Shown: positions 1 through 10,121, counted from the first letter of the stretch. The stretch is 18,836 nt of DNA from an uncultured Eggerthella sp. (GCA_900542265.1 UQML01000036.1:1-18836); one strand, 5' to 3'. The notes: generated from the letters alone by a model not told the origin. Numbers and translations are program-made.

Positions 1-3000
1 CTGCTACATCAGCAAAGGTATACGAACCCGTTTCAAGTAACTCAGGATGCTCAACACCATCAATGATCACTTTAGCTACACGATACTGAACGCCGTCCTT
101 AGTGCCTGCTGTCCAGGTAACCGTATGACTATCACCCTCTACGACATCAGTTGTCGCGGTAATGTTGCCAGGACCACCCGTAAGCTTGGATGTAATCTCA
201 AAGATGTCAGCGCCTACTCGCGTCTCACGCTGGAGTGGTTGAACGGTGTCGCCCTCTTCTTTCTTCTGCGTAATGAGCGTTACAACATACTCCTCAGGAT
301 TGGTAGCGTCCTTGATCTTTTCGATCACCTCTTGAGGAAGATCAAGCGAAGTATCACCAGGATTAACTTTAATTACAATAGGATTATCAGGGTCATCCTT
401 AGGATAAATTACTACTTCCTGTGGCTCATATCCGTCAGGTACTTCCCATTCAATCTTAGGAGGATTAGTTGGGTCAAGCTCATCAGGATTAAAGACGCCG
501 CCACCCGTAATCTCACCAGGACCGCCTTCTACCTTAGTAGAAATATCAACTGGGTTGGGCAAGGTCTCAGGCGTTACAGCAGGTTCACCATCTTTAGCAA
601 AATAAACCTTAATGACGTGGTCTTTATCGATGTCGGTAATGCCCATATCCATACGCTTCTGTCCCGAAGCAACTACCGGATCAACCACATTTTCAGCACC
701 AAACTGAGGATCACCGGCAACAAGAGCAAAGGCGTTATGTTCAACAAGCTGAAGTGCTTCTACCTCCGCCTGCTGCGCGACCTCATCTGCTGCATCGGTT
801 ACTACAGCAGTCTCAGACTCCGAATCATCAGTAGTTGCAGTATCTGCAGTATCAGATGTATTTGTCGATGGATTGTTCTGAGCGGGCGCTTCATGCGATC
901 CTTGATCAGTTGACGAGCTTGAATCAGTATTAGTTACTTCATCAGCAGAAACTGCAGGTTCTTTTGATTCAGAAGGAGTAGACGTCTCAGGCTTAGTCTC
1001 TTCCTTCTTGGAATCAATAACGACCTTGTTGCCCGCTTCTACTACAGTAGCGACACTTTGGTTAGTCGCTTGCTGTGCAAGCGCCTCAATTGTTTGAGCC
1101 GCTAAACCTTGGACACTCGAAGTTCCTGCACCGGAAGAACTTGAGGCCTCACGGAACTTCTCCACACCATCAACTTCGATATAGGTAATGCGTGAATCAG
1201 CTTGCGCAATGGCATTAATTTCAGTGTAATGATTACCCTTGTAAACCGTCTTTGAAGGTACTGCGCTTCCTTCACCGTACTTCAAAATGGTTACATCGTA
1301 AGTAACGGGCTTCAAAGTCACGACCACATTTTTGTTTTCTTTAATGTTAGAAAGTTCTAAGCCGTTATCCGTTCCTGTTACTTGAGAACCATTAACAGTA
1401 ACGCTTTCTACTTCATATACCGCATAATTGGGATCACTGCGATCGGTGGTTGTTTGAATAACGGGCTGCCAGGCAACTTGATAGTTCTCACCACGAGCAA
1501 TAGTAGAACCACCCGTAATGGTGCCAGGACCACCTTCAATCTTGGTAGTTACCTGCAAGTCGTCAGGACTCAGCGATGCACCTGCTGTTTGAGATTCAAC
1601 CACAATATCAACAGCATGGTTTTTACTAATAGATGCAAAAGTATAGAAACCAGCATCTATCTGCTCTTGACTGATCTTTGCACCATCAATTGCAACGCTC
1701 TTGATTACATATCCTGGTTTTACGCTCCAGGTTACCGTTGGAGAATCACCTTTCATGGTTACCAACGAATCAGAAGCTTCAAGGCCTGCTGTTGCACCGT
1801 ATTTGTTAACCGTCACGGTATAATAGCCCGCTGTCGTCTGAGCTTTAATAACAGGAATTTCAGCAAGCGTTACCACCACAACATGATTGTTGGACATATT
1901 GGCAAAGCTGAAATCACGTGCATTGGTATCGATGCGCTTACCATCAACTTCAACACTCGCCACATAGGTATCTTCACCAGGCGCCCAAGAAACCTGAGCA
2001 GTTTCACCCTTCACAATGTTTGCACTTGGCGTAATAGTTGCACCTGCTGTCATGCCTTTAAGTTGTGTAGTCACGGTATAGGTGATTACCGGCTCCTCAA
2101 CAATGTTCTTGTCTGGAATACCATCATCATTAGTGTCGATATTAACATCGGGCGTACCGTCGCCATTGGTATCAACATTAACATCCGGCTTGCCATCATT
2201 ATTAGTGTCGATGTTTACATTAGGCTTGCCATCACCAGTCGTGTCGATGTTGGTGTCGGGAACCCCATCGCCATCCGTATCAACATTCACATCAGGACGG
2301 CCATCACCATCTGTGTCAATATTGACATCAGGCTTGCCGTCGCCATTCGTGTCGATATTTACGTTTGGCTTGGTCGGATTCTTGGGATCCTCTTTGCCAG
2401 GATCGACTGGGTCAGGCTTGTCATCGCCATCTTTGTCGACAATGTTAACATCAGGCTTTCCGTCTCCGTCAGTATCCACATTCACATCAGGCTTGCCGTC
2501 ACCGTCAGTGTCCACATTCACCGTAGGAGCTGGAGGAGTTGGCTTTGATGGATTAGGATTTTCTGGGTCAGTCGGCTCGATGTTGATAATAATGTCGCCA
2601 TCAGGATCAGTCACTACGTTTACATCAGGCGTTACTGAATCAGGATCATTTTTAATAACATTGGGATCGATGGGGTCAGGCTTGCCGTCACCGTCTTTAT
2701 CAACAATGTTGACATCAGGTTTGCCGTCACCGTCGGTGTCGACATTAACATCAGGCACTCCGTTGCCATCAATATCAATATTGGTGTCAGGTTTTCCGTC
2801 GCCTGTAGTATCAATGTTAGTGTCGGGCTTACCGTCACCGTCAGTATCAACGTTGACGTCAGGTTTTACAGGATTCTCAGGATCAGGAACAATGTTAGGT
2901 TTAGGATTACCTTCATCATCCACTACCACATTTACATCAGGCGTAATAGAGCCAGGATCATTCTTGATGACTTCTGGATCAATGTTGTCAGGCGTACCGT

Positions 3001-5568
3001 CGCCATCCTTATCAACAATATTGACGTCAGGTTTGCCGTCGCCATCAGTGTCAACGTTGACATCAGGAACGCCATTACCATCAGTATCAATATTGGTGTC
3101 TGGTTTGCCGTCACCGTCAGTATCAATATTTACAGTTGGTTTTGGTGGATCTGTAGGATCAATCTGAGAAGGATCAACGGGCTTCGGTTTGCCTTCATCA
3201 TCAACGATAACGTTGACATCAGGCTTGCCATCGCCGTCGGTATCAATATTGACATCAGGAACGCCGTCACCGTCGGTATCAATATTAATAGTGGGAGCCT
3301 CAGGCTCTTCTGGATCGATTGGCTTAGGCTTACCCTCTTCATCCGTTACGACATTCTTATCTGGTATGCCGTCGCCGTCGGTATCAATGTTCACATCGGG
3401 TTTACCATCGCCGTCGGTATCGACATTTACATCAGGCAATCCATCGTCATCGGTATCAATGTTGATCTTGCCACCATCTTCAGTTGGCTTATTGAGTGTG
3501 GATTTGTATTGATAGATCACCAAAGTAACGCTTCCCGCAACAAATGTGCCGTTTTGATTAGTGGGTGTCTCCACTAACTCATAGCCTGGAAGATTCAAAG
3601 GTTCTGTTGTATAGCTCTCGCCTGCATTGCCATCAATAACGATGGACTTGATGGTATTGCCATCAGGATCACGATACAAAACCATCACACTTGAAGCAGT
3701 ATAGGTAATAGGCGAATACACTACCTCTACCACCTTGGACTCAGCATCAAAGGTGGTGCTATAGGAATATGAATCTACCTTTGCCCCACCAACGGTACTG
3801 ATATTGTATTTAGTGATACGAGGAATCGTCAGCGTTGCAGGATCCCCTACTTTGCCCGTCATAAGCTGGTCAGGAAGTAACGTTGCACCCTTTTCGTCCA
3901 CAAACCTAAAGAGCACTGTAGAGTCCTGTGCAGCTGCATCTTGCTTGTAGTAGAACGTCAAAGTTTTTGCCTGGAAGCCAAAATTACCCGTCTTTACCGT
4001 GCTGGTATCATTGGCGCGCGCATCTCCGCTAGCAAGCGTTTCTATGCTTTCAGACAATACGCTTGCAGCTTGTGTGCTTAGCATTTCTACCGATTGGGTG
4101 GTAACACTATCAATAACTTCGGTGACATGAGAGTACGTATAGCCCGGGAACGTTAGTGCAGAAACAGAATATTCATCGCCAACTGAACCGCGATAAACAA
4201 CGGGATCGCACAATGCTTGACCAGTGTCCACATCAACATAGCGCGCCGTTACCGGTTGGGCAGATTCTGTCTCAGTTCCGCCCGCGTCCTCATCAAGCTT
4301 TTTATAGGTGTAGGTTACCGAAATAGGTCCTTTTTGGAATACACCTGACTCCTCGCCCTCAACACCTGAAAGTACGTATCCGTTAAAGCTTAAGTCTGAA
4401 GTCTGATAAGGCTTGCCTTCTCGACCTTTGTAGATGATGGTATCGGTGAGTTTCTCGCCACTCTCTGTTACATAATTAGCGGTTACTACGCTTGCTTCTG
4501 AAACATAGAAGTACTTGGTCTTCTTTGCCTTTAAGCCCTGTGAAGTTAGCACATCAAGAACAACGCGATACTCGCCTTCTTCGGCTACCACGCCACTATA
4601 GGGCGTGTTACCGGTATAGATCTGTTTACCCGATGGGTCAAAAACAGTCCATGTTTCATTTTTGATAGTTGCCTTAGTAGCAGGATCCAACCAGGTTTTA
4701 TCTTCCATTGTTATAGTGTCGCCAGGAAGACCTGCATAGGAAGGTTCACCGTTGTCATAAAGTTGGAAATCCGCCTTGATAGCACCATTATCTTCAGCAG
4801 CTTCCATGGAGAGATTGTAATAATATGCACCAGCATTACTGCACGAGCAAGGTCCAAAACTACCAGCCTGAACAGGAGTCTCGATCTTTGTAAGCTGTGT
4901 TCCATTCGAGGTAATTGTTACCGTGGTTTTTGTCACCTGAATAGAAACACGATGCTGGAAACCTTTAACAGTTGCTGATCCATTTGCAAGGATTTTTCCT
5001 TTTGCAAAATTAAGAGCACCACCTGTCGTCCCCTTATGCTTTGTGCTGTCATTTCCATTAATAGTGCCATGATATACAGGCCCCTGATGAGATCCTGTAT
5101 TGAGGGCTGGTGTCCATTCCTCAATATAGGCAACACACCACTGGTTATCGCCACATTCTTCATAAACATAGAAAGAATAGACATCTTGATTGCTGCTATT
5201 CTTCCAAGTCTTGATCCCCCAAGCAAAACCCCATGGATCAGTGTCGCTACTATTAAAATCGCAACTAAAAGTTCCTGTTGTAAAGCTCATCAAATTTGGG
5301 TTGTAATAACCAGTAAACCCAACATTAGCTGTCGTGTTCAAGTATCCGCCACTAGCGTTATAAGACCACCCAGCCTGATAGCCTGAGCCTAATGAAGAAT
5401 TTGGATATCCAATCCACTCGTTAAATACTTCTTTTAGATCAATGTAGTTCTCGTCTGCAGCATACGCAGATTTTGGTTGCGCCGGAATAATGGGAAGCAT
5501 TAGCCCTAGACTTAAGACTATTGCCAAGAAGACATGTAGCCCCGTCGCGCAAAACTTTTTGTTTCCAT
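1..5568 (-). CDS. Giant secreted surface protein (adhesin A), 3' end outside window, apparent frameshift in signal peptide
   Basis: The minus frame is open without a stop from about 5592 to the window edge, giving roughly 1850 codons with the C-terminus missing. Order from the N-terminus: Sec signal peptide ending KSAYA|AD; a region of about 230 residues rich in Trp/Tyr with Cys pairs (GFAWGIKTW, EECGDNQWC, GPCSCSN) that looks like a concanavalin A/laminin-G-type lectin fold; about four MucBP-like repeats (residues ~356-690, pattern YVxExGxxLxD...GxxGxxY...GYxLxxV...VTYxYK); about 24 Asp-rich 12-mers (2111-3466); then at least six modules with GGPGxI, VxVDG and FxxIxxxHxVxV signatures. The ATG at 5568 has a perfect AAAGGAG site, but its frame stops after 16 codons. 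The signal-peptide frame is reached only if one base is gained between about 5528 and 5565, and that frame has no ATG/GTG start of its own upstream. Likely role: calcium-stabilised cell-surface adhesion, inferred from domain types. The anchor is not visible. Confidence 0.87.
2111..3466 (-). repeat. About 24 Asp-rich calcium-binding-type 12-residue repeats in adhesin A
   Basis: A 36-bp unit encodes VNxDTDGDGKPD with variants DTTGDG, DKDGDG, DTDGNG and DTNNDG. The D-x-D-x-D-G core is the calcium-loop pattern of thrombospondin type 3 and dockerin-like repeats. Short Pro/Lys-rich spacers (VDDEGKPKP, IDPEVIKNDP) interrupt the array. A larger duplicated block is visible: IDPxVIKNDPxSxTPDVNVV occurs at about 2983 and again about 2671, 312 bp (104 codons) apart. 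Inference: a stiff, calcium-dependent stalk whose copy number could vary by recombination. Confidence 0.85.
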
Positions 5569-5574
5569 TGTGTG

Positions 5575-5581
5575 CTCCTTT
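5575..5581 (-). promoter_or_regulatory. Ribosome binding site of adhesin A
   Basis: AAAGGAG sits 6 nt before the ATG at 5568. It fixes the intended start although that ATG is out of frame with the signal peptide and the rest of the protein; zero-frame translation ends at TAG (5518-5520). Confidence 0.75.
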
Positions 5582-5645
5582 GCCCGAATTTGATCACACA
5601 AGCATGAGAATGAGAATCTAGTTCGCCATCATGCAGTTAACAGAA

Positions 5646-5674
5646 ACGTAACAAATTTCGCACACATCCGTCAA
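5646..5674 (-). promoter_or_regulatory. Candidate promoter of adhesin A
   Basis: A TTGACG -35-like hexamer (5669-5674) is separated by 17 bp from TTACGT (5646-5651), a weak -10 match. It lies about 80 nt upstream of the start, between the glt terminator and the gene. The rest of 5582-5790 is AT-rich and shows no gene. Confidence 0.3.
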
Positions 5675-5790
5675 TAAACATTATCCGCTTTATGACATGA
5701 TTTCATTGTTTTACGCAATATATATTTCGTTTGTAACAATAATATGTCACCAACCAACTTTTGAGACTGAACAGAAATAAAGCATCCGAT

Positions 5791-5832
5791 AAACAAATAG
5801 CCACGCTAGCACATAAGGCCAACGTGGCTATT
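5791..5832 (-). terminator. Intrinsic terminator of the glt operon
   Basis: A perfect 10-bp stem AATAGCCACG / CGTGGCTATT (5823-5832 and 5796-5805) with a loop of about 17 nt is followed on the minus strand by TGTTT. It is about 130 nt after the last operon stop and upstream of the adhesin A promoter region. A weaker hairpin (CTATAAC/GTTATAG) is at about 5910-5942. The T-tract is poor, so efficiency is uncertain. Nothing coding is seen between 5833 and 5962. Confidence 0.6.
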
Positions 5833-5962
5833 CTGTTCTCGCAACAAGGAGATCGTTACAAGAACGCAAGAGGTGTCGAACAAGGCTCACCTGAGATAAT
5901 CAAACGCAAACGCTATAACCAAAACCGCGACAAACGTTATAGGTTGCTTTTACCTCATCGCC

Positions 5963-6700
5963 TTAATTCGCATACATTGCTGCATAGGGGCGCGATGAAG
6001 CAGGACGCAGCTTATAGAAGCCTTCCCCACTTGCATCGATCGGGGATCCAAGATCCTCTGCGAAAAAGTCGTTGTACTCCCCGAGCAGCTTAGCTAGCAC
6101 CGCACGATCAGTCTCATCGACAGGCTCTTGCACAAGACCGGGCATAATTTGATCCTCTTCAAGCTTATGCTTGAGATAAATTACGCCCCCATGCATGCCT
6201 GTTGCGAGGTACTCACCGGGGTGTCCTAATAAAACGATAATGCCACCTGCAAGGTACTCACCCAAAAAGTTCCCAGCGTTTCCGCCAATCACAATACAGG
6301 GACATTTGTTTTCGAATTGCTTCATATGAATGCCAACGCGCCAACCACAATCATCGCGAACAAGGATGGTGCCGCCACGCATAGCATATCCCGCTGCGTC
6401 TCCGCATCGACCGTGAACGACAACCATGCCATCATTCATGGTGTTGCCGATCTGATCCTGCGCATTTCCGAAGACCTCAATGTAGCCACCATCCATGTAG
6501 GAGGCCATATCGTTGCCAGGAATGCCGTGGATAAAGAGTTTTTTGTCTGCTGGCATAGCGCACCCTAAATAGCGTTGCGCAAAAACTTCTTCTAAGACTA
6601 CCGTGTCGTGATCTGCAAGTGCTTGGTGGACACGCTCATTAGCAGGGCGGAAATGTTCAGTACCAAGCACAAGCGTTGCTGTTTGCTGTTCTTGAGTCAT
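5963..6700 (-). CDS. Glutamate synthase GXGXG (C-terminal beta-helix) domain subunit
   Basis: A 245-residue protein equivalent to the C-terminal domain of the large glutamate synthase subunit, here as a separate polypeptide. The structural repeat is clear: GDAAGYAMRGGTI (~100-112), GNFLGEYLAGGII (~143-155) and GEYLATGMHGGVI (~162-174), preceded by GNTMNDGMVVVHG. In the fused enzyme this right-handed beta-helix is a scaffold between the amidotransferase and FMN domains and carries no catalytic residues, so a structural role in the complex is inferred. The ATG directly abuts the TAA of the preceding gene (TAAATG), with GGGAG 9 nt upstream, indicating translational coupling. It is the last gene of the operon. 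A tail of about 70 residues rich in acidic and Pro residues follows the helix and has no motif I recognise. Confidence 0.92.
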   Translation of the reverse strand: MTQEQQTATLVLGTEHFRPANERVHQALADHDTVVLEEVFAQRYLGCAMPADKKLFIHGIPGNDMASYMDGGYIEVFGNAQDQIGNTMNDGMVVVHGRCGDAAGYAMRGGTILVRDDCGWRVGIHMKQFENKCPCIVIGGNAGNFLGEYLAGGIIVLLGHPGEYLATGMHGGVIYLKHKLEEDQIMPGLVQEPVDETDRAVLAKLLGEYNDFFAEDLGSPIDASGEGFYKLRPASSRPYAAMYAN

Positions 6701-8161
6701 TTACAAACACTCCCTTTCAACAAGACCCTCAGATAAGGGATTTGCGTTCGCTTGATCAAAATCAACTTTTGCAGCAAGCGTGTCAGCTGCGAGATCATCT
6801 TGCGGATTTTTGACTGACCATCCTCGTGCATCTAATGATGCTGGGTAACCTTTATGCAGGCGTGCCCAACGAAGGGGTTCCTCAATATCAAAGTTCTCTG
6901 GTTCGCGCAAGAATGCTTCTCCACCGACCATATCGAGCGGGACTTCATCTGCGATAATGCTGGTGTAAATTCCCGCGGCCTCTGGACGATTCAAAGTAAT
7001 GTAGCCATAAAGGCGGTTGTTCTTGGTGACGAACTTGGTATAGGTGTCACCTTCAAGTGTGATAATTTCTTCGAAATCTTGGTCAGGATCTGGATTAATA
7101 ACGCCTGCTGTGAGCAAATAAATCTCATCAAAGAAGTCGACTGAATTCACGGCAAAATTACCTTTGAAGTCATCAGCTTGAGCAAAGCCTGCCATATGGA
7201 GACCCGCCAGACGGCCCTGGCGTACTGCATTAGGCCAGAGCGCCAAACACTTATTAGAGCCATCTAAAAGATCATGGGTTTGGGTTACATCACCAGCGGC
7301 ATACACATCTAGCAAGCTAGTTTGGAGATCATCCCCAACAATGACACCACGTCCTATTTCTGCTCCTGCCATTTCAAGGAGTGCGACATTAGGACGAACA
7401 CCGACCGCTGCAACAACAAAGTCACACTCGAGCGTCGCACCATTAGTCAGATGGGCTTCGACGATCTCATTATTGTCGTTTACGATAAATTCATCTGCCG
7501 TAATACCCGGTAAACAGGTAATACCGCGCTCAACAAGAAGATCAGCCATGAGCGCTGCTCCTTCTGCATCAAGAACAGCAGGCAAGATACGCGGCGCCAT
7601 CTCAAGCACGATAATCTCATCGGCATAATCATGAAGCGCTTCTGCTGCTTTAAGACCAATGAGCCCAGCACCTACCACAACTAAGCGAGAGAATCGACCC
7701 TCATCGTGAGCAGCTTGCGTTGCGCGACCAACTTGGTCGGCACAAAAAAGCGCCTGGTCAAGCGTGAGGAACGTTGACATATTGCTTGCACCAATCAGCC
7801 CCTTAATGGGCGGTGTAAACGGAACAGATCCTGTCGCCACAAGCACCTTGCCATACGAAATTACTTCACCGTTGTCGAGCGTAACCGTATGCGCGGCAGC
7901 ATCAAGCGCTGATGCGCCAAAACCTTCACCAAAGGTGGTCTCGACAGCGTTGTCCTCATAGAAGGTTGGCGCTTTATATGCCATAGCTTCTTGGGAGGTC
8001 TTACCTTCTAAAAGATACGAAATCAGAGGCGTGCCATAAGCAGCGTAGGGTTCAGGCGAAACCATGCGAATTGAACTAGAAGCGTCAACTATGCGAATTG
8101 ATTCGACCGCCGTTACTGCTGCAGCGGAGTTACCTAAGATGAGGTAATCATAGTGCGCCAT
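6701..8161 (-). CDS. FAD/NAD(P)-dependent oxidoreductase of the split glutamate synthase
   Basis: 486 residues if started at the ATG at 8161 (MAHYDYLILG), which has AGGTG 7 nt upstream; an ATG five codons earlier lies inside the preceding gene and has no better site. Pyridine nucleotide-disulfide oxidoreductase fold: N-terminal FAD loop (LILGNSAAA, ~7-15), central NAD(P) loop VVVGAGLIGLKAAEAL (~161-176), and the second FAD motif DVYAAGD (~285-291). The redox Cys found near residue 40 in NADH oxidases and CoA-disulfide reductases is absent (AAYGTPLISYLL), so it resembles rubredoxin or nitrite reductase-type flavoproteins. A C-terminal extension of about 60 residues follows (RWARLHKGYPASLD). 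By position it probably replaces GltD, passing electrons from NAD(P)H to the neighbouring ferredoxin domains; which pyridine nucleotide is used cannot be told. Confidence 0.88.
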   Translation of the reverse strand: MAHYDYLILGNSAAAVTAVESIRIVDASSSIRMVSPEPYAAYGTPLISYLLEGKTSQEAMAYKAPTFYEDNAVETTFGEGFGASALDAAAHTVTLDNGEVISYGKVLVATGSVPFTPPIKGLIGASNMSTFLTLDQALFCADQVGRATQAAHDEGRFSRLVVVGAGLIGLKAAEALHDYADEIIVLEMAPRILPAVLDAEGAALMADLLVERGITCLPGITADEFIVNDNNEIVEAHLTNGATLECDFVVAAVGVRPNVALLEMAGAEIGRGVIVGDDLQTSLLDVYAAGDVTQTHDLLDGSNKCLALWPNAVRQGRLAGLHMAGFAQADDFKGNFAVNSVDFFDEIYLLTAGVINPDPDQDFEEIITLEGDTYTKFVTKNNRLYGYITLNRPEAAGIYTSIIADEVPLDMVGGEAFLREPENFDIEEPLRWARLHKGYPASLDARGWSVKNPQDDLAADTLAAKVDFDQANANPLSEGLVERECL

Positions 8162-8165
8162 GATC

Positions 8166-8609
8166 TTACACCTCACTTTCTACATAAATAAGGGCACGAT
8201 TGGGGCACGTCGCCACACAACTAGGCTCTCCAGGCTGACCGCACCCATCGCCACACAAATCACACTTAATGGCGATCCCCTCAAGATGAACCGCACCAAA
8301 AGGACACATTGATACACATGTCCCGCAACCAACGCATTTTTCAGGATCTGAGGTAACCACGCCGGTCACGGGATCCTTTTGCATAGCGCCTGAAATGCAA
8401 CCTTCGACACAAAGCGGCTTTGCACAATGACGGCAATTGACTGCCATCGAGCGCGTCGCGTTGCCCTCAACATGCACACGTGGCTCATAGGTTTGTTCTA
8501 TCTTGTACGCTTTAACCGCATCTTGACTGGGCGAGTGAAACGCTTTGCAGGCAACTTCACAACGACCGCAATCGACACACCAAGCGTCAATAGCATAAAT
8601 TCGTTTCAT
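8166..8609 (-). CDS. Four-cluster [4Fe-4S] ferredoxin-like electron transfer subunit
   Basis: 147 residues with sixteen well-placed cysteines forming four cluster motifs: C11xxC14xxC17xxxC21, C59xxC62xxxxC67xxxC71, C92xxC95xxC98xxxC102, and C116xxC119...C131xxxC135. This is the layout of HycB/DmsB-type iron-sulfur subunits. No signal peptide or membrane segment, so cytoplasmic. It lies between the FMN synthase subunit (6-nt gap, preceded by GGGGGAG) and the FAD subunit (4-nt gap), so it probably wires NAD(P)H oxidation to the FMN site. It could alternatively accept electrons from an external low-potential donor. Full length for the family. Confidence 0.9.
   Translation of the reverse strand: MKRIYAIDAWCVDCGRCEVACKAFHSPSQDAVKAYKIEQTYEPRVHVEGNATRSMAVNCRHCAKPLCVEGCISGAMQKDPVTGVVTSDPEKCVGCGTCVSMCPFGAVHLEGIAIKCDLCGDGCGQPGEPSCVATCPNRALIYVESEV
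8169..8176 (-). promoter_or_regulatory. RBS choosing the internal start of the FAD subunit
   Basis: GTGAGGTG overlaps the end of the ferredoxin gene and is spaced 7 nt from the ATG at 8161. It favours this start over the ATG at 8176, which would overlap the upstream stop codon. Confidence 0.55.
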
Positions 8610-8615
8610 CGCTCA

Positions 8616-10121
8616 TCACTCCCCCGCATACTTAATACCCAGGATCTCAAGCTCTTTCTCATTGAGACCCACGCCACGCAACATCAAGCGATTACCGCGC
8701 AAAGAATCAATGGAATTAAGACCCATGCCGCCAATCATTTCTTGAATCTCATGATTCCACGCATGAACAAGATTGACTACACGCTCAGCACCAATCTCGG
8801 GATTTAAGCGCTTAGTAAGTTCAGGACGCTGGGTTGCGATACCCCAGTTACACTTACCGGAAGAGCATGCTTGACATTGATGACAACCAAGCGCAATAAG
8901 TGCTGCTGTTGCGGAATAGCATGCATCAGCACCAAGAGCGATGGCTCGTACGATGTCTGCCGATGAGCGGATAGAGCCTGCAGCTACCAGTGAGACCGTA
9001 GAGCGAATGCCTTCATCACGCAGACGTTGATCGACTGCTGCAAGCGCAAGCTCGATAGGGATACCAACGTTATCCCTGATACGTGTAGGTGCTGCACCCG
9101 TACCGCCGCGGAAGCCATCAACCACAATAACATCAGCACCTGCGCGAGCAATACCTGATGCGATAGCTGCAACATTATGAACTGCTGCAATTTTTACGGC
9201 AACTGGCTTGCTATAACGGGTTGCTTCCTTAAGCGAAAAGATAAGCTGACGCAGATCCTCAATTGAGTAGATATCATGATGAGGAGCAGGCGAAATTGCG
9301 TCGGTACCTTGCGGAATCATGCGGGTACGTGAAACCTCTGCGTTGATCTTTTCACCCGGCAAGTGTCCACCAATACCCGGCTTTGCGCCTTGTCCAATCT
9401 TGATCTCAATCATTGAACCTGCGTTGAGATAGTGCGGATCTACGCCAAAACGACCCGAAGCCACTTGCACAATAGCGTGATCACCAAACTGCTCAAGATC
9501 ACGATGGAGGCCACCTTCACCAGTATTGAAGAAGGTGCCGAGTTCTTTTGCCGCCATCGCTAGAGACATCTGGGCATTGAGCGAAATTGATCCAAAACTC
9601 ATCGCCGAAAACATAAGGGGCACATCAAGTCTGATTTGCGGAGGCATAGGAGTCTCCACTTCTTTAGTGCGCTCGTTCACCTTAACTACATGAGGACGAG
9701 AGCCTAAGAATACGCGTGTCTCCATGGGTTCACGCAGCGGGTCAATAGAAGGATTGGTAACCTGCGACGCGTTTAGGAGCATATGGTCCCAATAAATAGG
9801 GTAAGGCTTAGGATTGCCCATAGAAGAAAGTAATACCGCTCCGGTTTGAGCTTGCTTTGCAATATCTTGCATATAGCCAAGCGTCCAGTTGTTGGAACCA
9901 TTGCCAACTTGTGGCCACTTAGTGATAGCAAGCGCACCCGTGGGACACATGCATACGCAACGCTGACAATTCACGCATTTTGCATTATCTGCCGTAACAC
10001 GACCGAGTTCTTCATCGACATGATGCACTTCATTAGCGCAAGAGCGTTCGCAAACGCCGCATTGTATACAAAGATCAGGATCGCGCAGAACTTTATAGCG
10101 AGGAAGCATATAGTCAAGCAT
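8616..10121 (-). CDS. gltB: Glutamate synthase FMN domain with N-terminal double ferredoxin
   Basis: 501 residues from the ATG at 10121. An in-frame upstream ATG at 10199 would overlap the preceding gene by 77 bp and lacks the good ribosome site, so the shorter form is chosen. N-terminus: two [4Fe-4S] motifs, C18xxC21xxC24xxxC28 and C49xxC52xxC55xxxC59. From ~160 onward is the FMN-binding TIM barrel of glutamate synthase with GQGAKPGIGGHLPG (~244-257), SPAPHHDIYSIEDL (~277-290) and VDGFRGGTGAAP (~334-345). C413-x5-C419-x4-C424 matches the spacing of the [3Fe-4S] cluster of bacterial GltB. Reaction: reductive transfer of ammonia from glutamine to 2-oxoglutarate. This split, ferredoxin-fused form is typical of archaea, Thermotogae, clostridia and other anaerobes. 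It is the catalytic core of the operon. Confidence 0.94.
   Translation of the reverse strand: MLDYMLPRYKVLRDPDLCIQCGVCERSCANEVHHVDEELGRVTADNAKCVNCQRCVCMCPTGALAITKWPQVGNGSNNWTLGYMQDIAKQAQTGAVLLSSMGNPKPYPIYWDHMLLNASQVTNPSIDPLREPMETRVFLGSRPHVVKVNERTKEVETPMPPQIRLDVPLMFSAMSFGSISLNAQMSLAMAAKELGTFFNTGEGGLHRDLEQFGDHAIVQVASGRFGVDPHYLNAGSMIEIKIGQGAKPGIGGHLPGEKINAEVSRTRMIPQGTDAISPAPHHDIYSIEDLRQLIFSLKEATRYSKPVAVKIAAVHNVAAIASGIARAGADVIVVDGFRGGTGAAPTRIRDNVGIPIELALAAVDQRLRDEGIRSTVSLVAAGSIRSSADIVRAIALGADACYSATAALIALGCHQCQACSSGKCNWGIATQRPELTKRLNPEIGAERVVNLVHAWNHEIQEMIGGMGLNSIDSLRGNRLMLRGVGLNEKELEILGIKYAGE

Noticed and set aside
2111..3466. CRISPR-like regular repeats
   Set aside because: The units are contiguous 36-bp coding repeats in frame with no unique spacers and with codon-level variation.
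47..3512. Several long plus-strand open frames opposite adhesin A (for example 47-913, 1382-2548, 2082-3167)
   Set aside because: They are antisense shadows: the Asp/Gly-rich repeats leave the opposite strand without stops. Their translations are Ser/Pro or Ile/Arg low-complexity strings without start signals, while the minus frame has a signal peptide and recognisable domains.
5551..5568. Programmed -1 frameshift at A-AAA-AAG in adhesin A
   Set aside because: The tract has only five A residues and the zero-frame codons (ACA AAA AGT) do not form a canonical X-XXY-YYZ heptamer; no downstream stimulatory hairpin was evident. Single-tRNA slippage cannot be fully excluded.
5761..6093. Plus-strand 110-residue ORF between adhesin A and the glt operon
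   Set aside because: It runs through the glt terminator and into the 3' end of the GXGXG gene on the other strand, has no ribosome site and a biased Arg/Lys/His composition.
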